A DNA stretch of 6,758 bases from Candidatus Hermodarchaeota archaeon (GTDB lineage: Archaea; Asgardarchaeota; Hermodarchaeia; Hermodarchaeales; Hermodarchaeaceae): contig JAEOSV010000163.1 in the NCBI GenBank assembly GCA_016840185.1, positions 1 through 6,758 of the forward strand, written 5' to 3'. Positions 1 to 6,112 of this stretch are shown here, piece after piece. The stretch's first letter is position 1; each line of letters begins with the position of its first letter. The notes beneath the pieces are model-generated. The model saw nothing but the letters and a program-made list of their open reading frames with translations, made no database searches and had not been told where the DNA came from. A program made the translations under genes and the position numbers.

Positions 1-646
1 AAATCATAATATCTCCATATTGTTGGTCCTGTAAAATACGAATTTTGCCTTCGCTTATTAGGTAGAGGAGGCTCAGAAAAACACGAATTATATCAAAATG
101 CGACATGCCTTGTACAAAATTTACAAATGAGATCGGATTGTTCTTAAGACTCGCCTCACTCAATTGCGCATGTAACTGTCTCATGGATTTTGAAAGTTCA
201 ATACTCGAACCATCAAATTGTGGTATTGTGGGAATAGACTCGCTAATCGTGGTGTGTTTTCTTGTCCGTTTTTTTGGAGGAAAGACAAGTTCACGAAGTG
301 CTTCATAGAATTCTGCTGTTGATGTTGGTCGAAGATTCTGCCGAAAGGGAGGGCGAATTGGTGGAAGGAAAATATCTTCTTCGATGACCCGGATGATTTC
401 TTCTTCCTCTCGACCAAATTCAAGTAGGTATTCAGTTTTCAATCGGAGAAGGATGGCAGCAGAAAGCAGTGCACGACCACATATGCGAAAGTCGATGTAT
501 TCAGCTGTGAGTAAACGACCAATAAACCCATTGACAAGTTCAGCTAGGTCAAGCTCCCACGGACTTATTTTTTGTAACTCCAGAATATCCGTGAGAACCC
601 GCCATGGTTGATGGAACCAGAATGGTTCAGGACTACTTTCAGTCAA
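1..646 (-). CDS. scpA: Segregation and condensation protein ScpA (kleisin), 3' end cut by window edge
   Basis: This is the kleisin subunit of the SMC-ScpA chromosome-organising complex, which bridges the two SMC ATPase heads. Reading the minus strand from 646 gives 215 uninterrupted codons to the window edge. Seen: an N-terminal segment with 'ISPWELDLAELV' (about residues 27-38) and 'GRALLSAAILLRLKTEYLL' (57-75), the hallmark ScpA helices that contact the SMC neck. A charged middle region (about 76-165) follows. Near the end, 'FLSLLYLISEGKIRILQDQQ' (190-209) and 'YGDI' match the C-terminal winged helix that binds the other SMC head. Archaeal ScpA proteins are of about this length, so probably only a few residues are missing. 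The start is TTG: an in-frame TAA lies six bases upstream and no in-frame ATG occurs before residue 155. A GGGAG lies 12 bases before the TTG, a long spacing. The gene follows smc after 88 bases, the usual archaeal order. Confidence 0.9.
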   Translation of the reverse strand, partial: MTESSPEPFWFHQPWRVLTDILELQKISPWELDLAELVNGFIGRLLTAEYIDFRICGRALLSAAILLRLKTEYLLEFGREEEEIIRVIEEDIFLPPIRPPFRQNLRPTSTAEFYEALRELVFPPKKRTRKHTTISESIPTIPQFDGSSIELSKSMRQLHAQLSEASLKNNPISFVNFVQGMSHFDIIRVFLSLLYLISEGKIRILQDQQYGDIMI

Positions 647-702
647 TGGTTAGTCGTTCTCCCAGTTTGGTTTTTCAATTTTGTAGTATTTGATAAGTGC
701 AT

Positions 703-712
703 CCTATATAAC
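703..712 (-). promoter_or_regulatory. Possible TATA box for scpA
   Basis: The minus strand reads GTTATATAGG in the 88-base gap between smc and scpA. Its centre is about 61 bases before the TTG of scpA, which would place a transcript start near 681 and leave a leader of roughly 35 bases. It is AT-rich and TATA-like, but one short match in an AT-rich gap is weak evidence. scpA may simply be co-transcribed with smc. Confidence 0.3.
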
Positions 713-734
713 CTGATGTATTATCCTGTTTTCA

Positions 735-3700
735 CTAAGTTTTGCTTGTTCCTTCAATCATCAGCAAACCTTCTTCAAATTGGACTGAAAATACTTGGGA
801 TACACCATCTACTAATGCTACACCAAGAAGGATTTTTGCTAAACGGATTGTAATTTCGTTATGTGAGATAATTAGAAATTGTGAACTTTCAGAAAGATTT
901 GCGATTAATCGAGCTACTCTTTCGGTATTATTGGGATCTAATGCCTCATCGATTTCATCGAGGAAGTAAAAAGGAGCAGGTTGATGAAGCTGGAGAGCAA
1001 ACATGAATGTAAGAGCTGTTAGTGCTTTTTCGCCACCTGATAGTGCGTCAAGATATTGAATCCGTTTTCCAGCTGGACGAACTTTCATTCGAATCCCGCC
1101 CAAAAATGGATTTTCAGGGTTTTCTAATTCGAGTTGCCCCTCTCCTTGAGTAAGCTGTTGATAGACATCGGTGAAATTATTAGAAATACTTGTAAAAGCA
1201 GCCATGAATACTCGGAATTTTTCTTCCTCCGCTTTTCTCATGGCATCAAGAATCGCTTCGCGTTCTTCCCGAATTCTGCTCTCCTTTTCTAATATTTCAT
1301 CATAAGCATGACGAATTTCTTCGAAACGTTCAACAGCTTTCTGATTAATCAGACCCATTTGTTCTCTTTCCTGCTGTAGAGAAGAAATTTGTCTCCGTAA
1401 ACTATGAACTTGAGCTGGTTCCAAGGGAAGCAGGGGTGGTTCTAAGCCCTCTGTTTTCTCCTTTTGAGCGTCGTATCGCTCTTGCCACTGCTCAATGCGG
1501 CCTTCAACCTTGGAGCGGTTAATTGTTTCCTCATTAATTTCCGCGAATAGTTCATCGATTAAGCTATCGAGTTGGCGAATTTCAGTTCCACTGGAAGTAA
1601 TTGATGTTTCAAGTTCGTTAATCTGTTCGTTTAGTGTGGTAGCTTCTGTTTCTAATTTTGTGAGTAACTTCTCGTTTTGTTCTATCTGATCTGTGGTGGT
1701 TGCCAATTCCGTTTCTTTCTGTTGCAATTCGGTCTTTGTGTTGGCGTAATCTTGTGAGAGCCGGTTAACCTCACCTTTGGCGTGTCTAGCTTCGCTAGTT
1801 CTTTCTGTTAGTTTAATTTGTGTTTCCTGAAGTTTTGATTCAAAATCATCCAATTGGGTTCGAAGCCCGGTAAGATTGGGATCCAGACTGCTTCTTTCCA
1901 GTGTTGAAAGGTTTTCCTGTACACCTTCTCGTTTATTTGTCAGCTCTTCAACTACTGATTGCTCGTTTTGCAGTTTCTCTTCTAATGCCTGTTTGGAATT
2001 TTCTTCTTCTTTCAAGGACTCACGTAATTTCGTAATACTTGCTTTGAAATCAACGAGGGCTTCATCTTGAGTGGTAGCAATCTCGTTTGCTTTGTTATGT
2101 TTTATTTTCAGCTCATCAAGCAGCTTCTGTTTTTCTGTCAGTTCAGCATCTAATCGATTCGTTTTATCTGTCCATTGTTTGTATTCGTCGTTTGCTTTGC
2201 TTAGAAGGGTTCGGAGGTCTTTGAGTTTCTTCTGTAACTCTGGAATTCTCGCCTCTTCTTCCAGAGTTAAAGATGAGATTCCTTTGTAAAAACCTCCTGT
2301 TAATGTTCGATTGGGTTCGACTATGTCCCCATCAATTGTGATTTTTCGAACACCTGGAGCTTTTATATTGCGACCAATTTTCAAATCCTTAACGATTAAG
2401 GTGCGACCAAATACGTACTCAAATGCAGGGCGAAATTGGTCATCAAACGTAAGTAAATCGAGTGCATTTCCGACAACGCCTTTTTCTTCACCCTTATGGG
2501 AGAAGGGATTTGTTTTAATTGTGTCAAGTGGTATGAAAGTTGCACGACCAATACGGCTCTTTTTCAAGTACTCGATACATTTTGTTGCTGTTTCTTCTTT
2601 GTCAACGACAATGAAATCAAGCCGTCCACCCCCAGCAACCTCAAGTGCGGTAGCGTGTTTTGTCGATGTTCTTCCTAAGCTGCCCAGTGTGCCATGAACA
2701 CCGGAAACTTTGTTTTCCTTCGCATACTTGAGAACGGCATCAGTTGCTGCCTTTCGTGTCAGTCCGTATTTTTTAAATTCACGGATTGTTTTTAACCGAG
2801 TTTGGGCTTCGAGGAGTTCCTCTTTGGATTCTTGAATGATTTTGTTTAATTCTTCTTGCTTGTTATGTTTATCTTGCATTGAGGTTTGAAACTCAGTTTT
2901 TTGTTTCTGGAGAACTGCCACTTCTGATTCAAGGGTTTGTAGTTGTTCTTCGATATTTTGGCAGTCAATTTTAGCCTCGTCACGAGAAGATTCTTGTTCT
3001 GGAAGGAGAGTATAACTTTCATCGATTTGTTTCTTCAAATCAATAATTGCCTTTTCAGTGATCTGACTCAGCGCAGAGGTTTCACCGAGTTCGCTTTTCT
3101 TTGATTCAATAGTTTCTGTTAGCGTAAGTATTTGCTCTCTTAGTGACAAATATTCAGCATCAGGAGAAGAGGTTTGTTGTGCTAGCTCTGAAAGACGCGC
3201 GCGAATTGGCGCAATTTTTTCTTGGTATGATGCCTTTTCAGTTTTCAAAGTTGAAATTTCGGTTTCTAGTTGGGAGTACTGATTCTGTTCAATCGATTCT
3301 TGCTCTTGGATATGTTCAATACTTGCCGTAAGCAATTCTTCTTCTTTCGAAAGCTTTTCTGATGATAATTGAAGCCCCTTTAATAATTCACGAACACGTG
3401 TTTCCTCAATTTCCTTTTTACGTTGTCTTCGATCCAGCTGTTTGATTTTTTCTTCGCTGGTTTGTACACTTTCCTCGAGTTTGATTTTTTGGGCTTTAGC
3501 CTTTTGGCGTTGAGTCTCAAGGTCCTTAATCTTAGCCGAATAGGTGGCAAATTCCTCTTTCATATTATTCAGCCGACTTTCAACTCGTGCAAGTTCTGCG
3601 AAAATTAAATCTCTTTCAATTTGTGTTAGCTTCTCTGTTATCTCCCGCCATCGAAGCGCGTCTTTTCGATCTTTTTCCAATCGAGAATATTCTTGTCGAA

Positions 3701-4298
3701 TTTCCTCAGTACGCATTTGCACCATATTCAGGTTTTGATCTACTTTTACTAGTTCGCTTTCAATCTGCTGTTTCTTTTCATCAAAAACAGAGATGCCTGC
3801 TACTCCTTCAACAACCTGTCGTATTTCAGTTGACGTCATTGTGATGATATTTGCTAATTCATTCTGCATCACAATGTTATGACCTTCAGGATGCAACCCA
3901 GCCACCGAAATGGTATCAAGCATTTCAGTCCGTGTGACCCTTTTTCCTCCTATCCGATATGCACTAATTCCTGTTTCATCAACTTCACGGCTAATTGTGA
4001 TTTCATCAGCATCAATCGGAAATTGCCGATCCAAATTCTCGAATAAGAGACTAACTCGACAAAGTTTTGCAGGAGTATTACTCGAACCACCATTAAAGAG
4101 AAGTGAAGCAAAATTTTCTGCACGAAGAGATTTACTGCTCAGGCGCCCAAGCACAAAGCATACAGCATCCAGAACATTGCTCTTGCCGCAACCATTTTCA
4201 CCAACAATTGCGGTGAATCCCCTACTAAGGTCAATAGTGGTTTTTCGTGAACTGAAGCTTTTGAACCCCTGAATTGTAATTTGTTGTAAGTGAGCCAC
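735..4298 (-). CDS. smc: Chromosome segregation ATPase SMC
   Basis: This is a full-length SMC ATPase of 1187 residues, the usual size for prokaryotic SMC. It dimerises through its hinge and, with ScpA, forms a ring that organises DNA using ATP. Seen in order: N-terminal head with Walker A GENGCGKS (33-40) and Q-loop Q145 in 'NIVMQNEL'; a Glu/Gln/Lys-rich coiled coil (about 160-505); a globular hinge (about 510-675) with 'VSGVHGTLGSLG', 'AGGGRLDFIVVD' and 'GRATFIPL'; the returning coiled coil (about 680-1025); and the C-terminal head with signature 'LSGGEKALTAL' (about 1086-1096), Walker B and catalytic Glu in 'FYFLDEIDEALD' (about 1109-1120), and 'ISHNE' at the switch-histidine position. The start codon is GTG; the frame is closed by TGA about 40 bases upstream and no Shine-Dalgarno precedes the GTG, so translation may be leaderless. 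Walker A differs from the common GPNGSGKS at two positions. scpA follows downstream. Confidence 0.97.
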   Translation of the reverse strand: MAHLQQITIQGFKSFSSRKTTIDLSRGFTAIVGENGCGKSNVLDAVCFVLGRLSSKSLRAENFASLLFNGGSSNTPAKLCRVSLLFENLDRQFPIDADEITISREVDETGISAYRIGGKRVTRTEMLDTISVAGLHPEGHNIVMQNELANIITMTSTEIRQVVEGVAGISVFDEKKQQIESELVKVDQNLNMVQMRTEEIRQEYSRLEKDRKDALRWREITEKLTQIERDLIFAELARVESRLNNMKEEFATYSAKIKDLETQRQKAKAQKIKLEESVQTSEEKIKQLDRRQRKKEIEETRVRELLKGLQLSSEKLSKEEELLTASIEHIQEQESIEQNQYSQLETEISTLKTEKASYQEKIAPIRARLSELAQQTSSPDAEYLSLREQILTLTETIESKKSELGETSALSQITEKAIIDLKKQIDESYTLLPEQESSRDEAKIDCQNIEEQLQTLESEVAVLQKQKTEFQTSMQDKHNKQEELNKIIQESKEELLEAQTRLKTIREFKKYGLTRKAATDAVLKYAKENKVSGVHGTLGSLGRTSTKHATALEVAGGGRLDFIVVDKEETATKCIEYLKKSRIGRATFIPLDTIKTNPFSHKGEEKGVVGNALDLLTFDDQFRPAFEYVFGRTLIVKDLKIGRNIKAPGVRKITIDGDIVEPNRTLTGGFYKGISSLTLEEEARIPELQKKLKDLRTLLSKANDEYKQWTDKTNRLDAELTEKQKLLDELKIKHNKANEIATTQDEALVDFKASITKLRESLKEEENSKQALEEKLQNEQSVVEELTNKREGVQENLSTLERSSLDPNLTGLRTQLDDFESKLQETQIKLTERTSEARHAKGEVNRLSQDYANTKTELQQKETELATTTDQIEQNEKLLTKLETEATTLNEQINELETSITSSGTEIRQLDSLIDELFAEINEETINRSKVEGRIEQWQERYDAQKEKTEGLEPPLLPLEPAQVHSLRRQISSLQQEREQMGLINQKAVERFEEIRHAYDEILEKESRIREEREAILDAMRKAEEEKFRVFMAAFTSISNNFTDVYQQLTQGEGQLELENPENPFLGGIRMKVRPAGKRIQYLDALSGGEKALTALTFMFALQLHQPAPFYFLDEIDEALDPNNTERVARLIANLSESSQFLIISHNEITIRLAKILLGVALVDGVSQVFSVQFEEGLLMIEGTSKT

Positions 4299-4320
4299 GA
4301 GAAGAACGCCTACACTCTTA

Positions 4321-4333
4321 CTTTTATCTTTAA
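4321..4333 (-). promoter_or_regulatory. Probable TATA box for smc
   Basis: The minus strand reads TTAAAGATAAAAG. Its centre lies about 28 bases before the GTG of smc, close to the archaeal TATA-to-start distance of about 26-27 bases. That would start the transcript at or next to the GTG, in line with the lack of a Shine-Dalgarno. A second AT-rich stretch (TTTAAA, about 4379-4384) lies farther upstream and is an alternative. Confidence 0.45.
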
Positions 4334-4383
4334 CTCAGCGGAGACCTGAGCACTGTAGAAGGAGAGTAAATTATGGAGTTTAA

Positions 4384-4545
4384 ATAATTCGTTCAGTTGC
4401 TATTGATGAGGTTCTGATCTGTGATTCGAGAACCAAGAATCCTTAAGATTGGACAACATCGCTGGAACGGCGAGCAGAGCCTATGAACTAGTTGGCGTTG
4501 GTCAATGGAATGAAGCAGGAAACTCCACCTATCCGGGCGGGGTAG
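4384..4545 (+). pseudogene. Decayed 3' end of an IS200/IS605-type tnpB
   Basis: This is a relic of the C-terminus of TnpB, the RNA-guided nuclease of IS200/IS605-type elements. One plus-strand frame from 4384 reads 'EVLICDSRTKNP', TAA, 'DWTTSLERRAEPMN', TAG, then 'LALVNGMKQETPPIRAG' and a final TAG at 4543-4545. The first part resembles the second half of the TnpB zinc finger and the following Asp-x-Asn-Ala-Ser stretch, with one expected cysteine replaced. The 'MKQE-P-R-G-stop' ending is a familiar TnpB C-terminus and coincides with the right-end hairpin. Two internal stops and the absence of the RuvC-like domain show it is dead. The neighbouring frame is open from 4425 to 4595 ('NIAGTASRAYELVGVGQ'), so a frameshift may also have occurred. 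No tnpA and no left end are visible. The assignment rests on recalled motifs, not on an alignment. Confidence 0.6.
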
Positions 4546-4550
4546 TTCAC
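4523..4550 (+). mobile_element. IS200/IS605-like right-end hairpin ending in TTCAC
   Basis: CTCCACC (4523-4529) can pair with the G-rich arm ending at 4542, with one A-C mismatch and one G-T pair, and is followed by TAGTTCAC. A GC-rich hairpin next to TAGTTCAC at the end of tnpB is typical of many IS200/IS605 right ends, and in active elements is also the 3' end of the TnpB guide-RNA scaffold. The imperfect stem fits an old, decayed copy. The element boundary would fall after 4550. Confidence 0.5.
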
Positions 4551-4633
4551 AGTTTGGTCAAACGTGCTAACAGTGTTCGTATTCCTTGGAAATAGGTCTT
4601 GAACTTGTGTTAGAACTGATTTGAACAAGATTG

Positions 4634-4668
4634 GAGCTAGTTAGAACTAAAACTGGTTTTACTAGCTC
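4634..4668 (-). terminator. Hairpin over the stop codon of the minus-strand Roadblock gene
   Basis: GAGCTAGT (4634-4641) and ACTAGCTC (4661-4668) are a perfect 8-base inverted repeat. Inside it AAAAC (4650-4654) and GTTTT (4657-4661) form a second small inverted repeat that shares one base with the outer arm, so the two stems compete slightly. The structure covers the TAG stop at 4662-4664. It could end or stabilise the Roadblock transcript before smc. No long T-run follows on the minus strand, so the terminator role is uncertain. Confidence 0.35.
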
Positions 4669-5048
4669 TTTCCAATTTTTTCAACGGCCGATCGTAGGCT
4701 TCTTATTATGAGACCTAAACTGGAAGCCGCGTCTTTTCCAGCTATGGCCACAACGAGTGTTTTTGAGGCAGTAACAGCCACGGTATAACCTTTGTCTGTT
4801 TCCAGATACATAGATTGTACAGGACCTTGATCGACAGCCTTGCTTACAGTTTTTGTTTCTTTCAAAATACCAACGACACTTGAAGTAATAGCGCCATGGT
4901 CCATATCTCGCAGAGTCTGTCCTGCAACGACCTTACCCGTATGAGAGGCTGCGATAAGCCCCTCGACTTCGGGAATTGTGTCCATGATTTCTGCAAGAAT
5001 CAGTTCAACTTCTTTCTTTCCGAGCATGAAAGCCACACCCATCGCCAT
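4662..5048 (-). CDS. Roadblock/LC7 domain protein (first, divergent)
   Basis: This is a single-domain Roadblock/LC7 protein of 128 residues from the ATG chosen here. The fold is visible as helix 'KKEVELILAEIMDTIPEVEG' (11-30), strand 'LIAASHTGKVVAG', a long helix 'AITSSVVGILKETKTVSKAV' (53-72), paired strands 'VQSMYLETDKGYTVAVTA' and 'TLVVAIAG', and a closing helix 'SLGLIIRSLRSAVEKIG' (110-126). Such proteins dimerise and act as platforms or activators for small GTPases, as MglB does for MglA. The longest frame would begin at a TTG at 5060. ATG 5048 is preferred because a TATA-like box lies 27 bases before it. ATG 5027, giving 'MLGKKEVEL', is a plausible shorter start. The gene is divergent from the plus-strand Roadblock-GTPase cluster and upstream of smc. 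Its GTPase partner is inferred from position only. Confidence 0.87.
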   Translation of the reverse strand: MAMGVAFMLGKKEVELILAEIMDTIPEVEGLIAASHTGKVVAGQTLRDMDHGAITSSVVGILKETKTVSKAVDQGPVQSMYLETDKGYTVAVTASKTLVVAIAGKDAASSLGLIIRSLRSAVEKIGKS

Positions 5049-5070
5049 GGGACTTGGCAATGATGATTTC

Positions 5071-5080
5071 GATAAAAAGG
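5071..5080 (-). promoter_or_regulatory. Probable TATA box for the minus-strand Roadblock gene
   Basis: The minus strand reads CCTTTTTATC, with the AT core centred near 5075. That is about 27 bases before ATG 5048, which would make the transcript leaderless. An alternative box, GTTTTTAAAC (5094-5103), would place the start near 5072 and give a short leader. The choice between them also decides which start codon is used. Confidence 0.4.
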
Positions 5081-5172
5081 AGTTGGTGTCCCTGTTTAAA
5101 AACTGTCCGTCAGAAAGACAGAAGCAATAGATTTTTTCAAAACTTCTTCATTATCTCAGAACAAGAGGGAAC

Positions 5173-5180
5173 TTTTATAA
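5173..5180 (+). promoter_or_regulatory. Probable TATA box for the plus-strand Roadblock-GTPase cluster
   Basis: TTTTATAA is preceded by the purine-rich AGGGAAC, which suits an archaeal BRE plus TATA box. The predicted transcript start is about 5202-5205. That leaves a leader of roughly 22-25 bases before ATG 5227, containing a GGAG. It is the best promoter candidate in the window and would drive the genes from 5227 onward. Confidence 0.6.
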
Positions 5181-5218
5181 CTCCAATAAGAGACCACTAG
5201 TCAATGGCTAGAGAGTGT

Positions 5219-5222
5219 GGAG
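5219..5222 (+). promoter_or_regulatory. Ribosome binding site deciding start 5227
   Basis: GGAG sits four bases before ATG 5227. The spacing is slightly short, but the site lies inside a start at GTG 5215 and so argues for the ATG. The extra four residues from the GTG add nothing to the Roadblock fold. Confidence 0.45.
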
Positions 5223-5226
5223 TACA

Positions 5227-5514
5227 ATGATTGGCGGAAAAGCGTTAAAAGACTCACTCAAACGCCTCGGTGCTCATGAAGGAGTTCGTGGCGTGATTAT
5301 TACTAATATGGAAGGCCTACCAATCAGCTCTAACCTAAATGCAGAGAAAACTGAGGTCATCGCAGCACTCGTTACATCACTGGTAGGCAAAGCCAAACGA
5401 GTTGTCGATGAACTAGGAGAAGGCGGCATGAACTTTCTCACGATTTCAACACCCTTAGGGGAAGTCATGGTCGCCCCCGAAGAGGACTACATTCTCATCG
5501 TCATGCGAGGATGA
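5227..5514 (+). CDS. Short Roadblock/LC7 domain protein lacking the last helix
   Basis: This is a 95-residue Roadblock/LC7 protein, likely a dimeric partner or regulator of the GTPase two genes downstream. Seen: helix '[17 protein letters not shown]' (6-22), strand and turn '[15 protein letters not shown]' (23-37), a long helix '[20 protein letters not shown]' (42-61), and strands '[17 protein letters not shown]' and 'YILIVMRG'. 'EGLPISS' is a very typical Roadblock motif. The protein stops right after the last strand, so the C-terminal helix found in the other two Roadblock proteins here is absent. The next frame after the stop does not restore a Roadblock-like helix, so a recent frameshift is not supported. 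ATG 5227 is chosen over GTG 5215 because of the GGAG just before it. It is the first gene of the plus-strand cluster and starts from the divergent promoter region. Confidence 0.88.
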   Translation: MIGGKALKDSLKRLGAHEGVRGVIITNMEGLPISSNLNAEKTEVIAALVTSLVGKAKRVVDELGEGGMNFLTISTPLGEVMVAPEEDYILIVMRG

Positions 5515-5577
5515 GAACCCAACATTCTCCACACAAGAATTAAAAGTCATCTCCCGAAGATAAACTCGGCTAGCCCC

Positions 5578-5587
5578 AAGGAAAGGG
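5578..5587 (+). promoter_or_regulatory. Ribosome binding site for GTG start 5595
   Basis: AAGGAAAGGG ends seven bases before GTG 5595. The nearby ATG at 5588 is in another frame, so this purine-rich site supports the non-ATG start of the second plus-strand Roadblock gene. Confidence 0.5.
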
Positions 5588-5594
5588 ATGAACC

Positions 5595-6065
5595 GTGTCC
5601 ATAACCGTACGGCAATTTGATGAAATCCTCTCCGACGTCATAAAATCCGAACCAGGTATCAAAAAGACTATTCTTGTCGATAGAACAGGACTCACCATCG
5701 CCCACGTCTCCAAATTTTCATATTATCCGGTAGACGTTGATGGTATCGGTGCTATTGCTAGTGCCGTTTTTTGTGCAAGTGAAGAACAAGGAAAGAGCCT
5801 TGATGTAGGCGGTTTAACAATTGTGACATCGGAGTTTGGTGATGGTAAAATCTTTGCAGCTGGCGCCGGTAAAGGAGTGTTATGTGTAATTACCGATAAG
5901 GAAGTAAACATCGGTATGATACGCTTAACAATGATGAAGGCAGCGGCAGAGCTCGCAAAGGTTCTTGACGAGTTCATGGCCGAGAAGCCTGCAGTAGCAG
6001 CTGGAAAGACTGACGCAGAGCGGGAAGAGCTTAAAGCCGCATTGGGAGAACTCGAGAAGGGTTAG
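5595..6065 (+). CDS. Roadblock/LC7 domain protein with charged C-terminal tail
   Basis: This 156-residue protein has a complete Roadblock/LC7 domain (about 5-128) and a tail. Seen: helix 'VRQFDEILSDVIKSEPGIKK' (5-24), 'TILVDRTGLTIAHVSK' (25-40), a long helix 'VDGIGAIASAVFCASEEQGK' (48-67), strands 'GLTIVTSEFGDGKIFAAGAG' and 'GVLCVITD', and a closing helix 'NIGMIRLTMMKAAAELAKVL' (105-124). An Ala/Lys/Glu-rich tail (about 130-156, 'DAEREELKAALGELEKG') follows and could be a short helix or partner-binding segment. The start is GTG with a purine-rich site seven bases before it. The gene lies 80 bases after the short Roadblock gene and 47 bases before the GTPase gene, consistent with one transcript. 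A role as GTPase partner is inferred from MglB-MglA and from position. An AT-rich AATTAAAAG near 5536 could be an internal promoter, but this is weak. Confidence 0.9.
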   Translation: MSITVRQFDEILSDVIKSEPGIKKTILVDRTGLTIAHVSKFSYYPVDVDGIGAIASAVFCASEEQGKSLDVGGLTIVTSEFGDGKIFAAGAGKGVLCVITDKEVNIGMIRLTMMKAAAELAKVLDEFMAEKPAVAAGKTDAEREELKAALGELEKG

Positions 6066-6095
6066 TGGGGACGGGATAATAGCAACGCGAACATA

Positions 6096-6102
6096 GAAGG
6101 AG
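6096..6102 (+). promoter_or_regulatory. Ribosome binding site for TTG start 6113
   Basis: GAAGGAG, a strong Shine-Dalgarno match, lies ten bases before TTG 6113. It supports the TTG as the GTPase start. The next in-frame ATG comes only after the P-loop, so a later start would destroy the protein. Confidence 0.6.
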
Positions 6103-6112
6103 CCGTCCTACT

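Noticed and set aside
105..853. Plus-strand and minus-strand open frames at 105-308, 384-611, 608-853 and 181-423 (minus)
   Set aside because: They overlap scpA or the end of smc in other frames. The scpA frame has clear family motifs; these have none.
2311..2697. 128-codon plus-strand open frame inside smc
   Set aside because: It lies opposite the SMC hinge, is Ser-rich as expected of antisense reading, and has no recognisable domain or ribosome site.
3910..4272. 120-codon plus-strand open frame opposite the smc N-terminal head
   Set aside because: It is a shadow of the strongly conserved Walker A region, with no independent features.
4401..4428. TTGATGA followed by CTGA and TGTGATT, resembling C/D box sRNA motifs
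   Set aside because: The C-like and D-like boxes are only a few bases apart, the first base does not fit, and there is no proper second pair. The stretch is better explained as tnpB relic.
4552..4563. GTTTG-GT-CAAAC small palindrome after the tnpB relic
   Set aside because: It is too short and has too small a loop to assign a function, and no second copy is seen in the window.
5103..5121. CTGTC/GACAG inverted repeat with a 9-base loop in the divergent promoter region
   Set aside because: A 5-base stem is expected by chance. A T-run follows on the plus strand, but no gene ends nearby to need a terminator.
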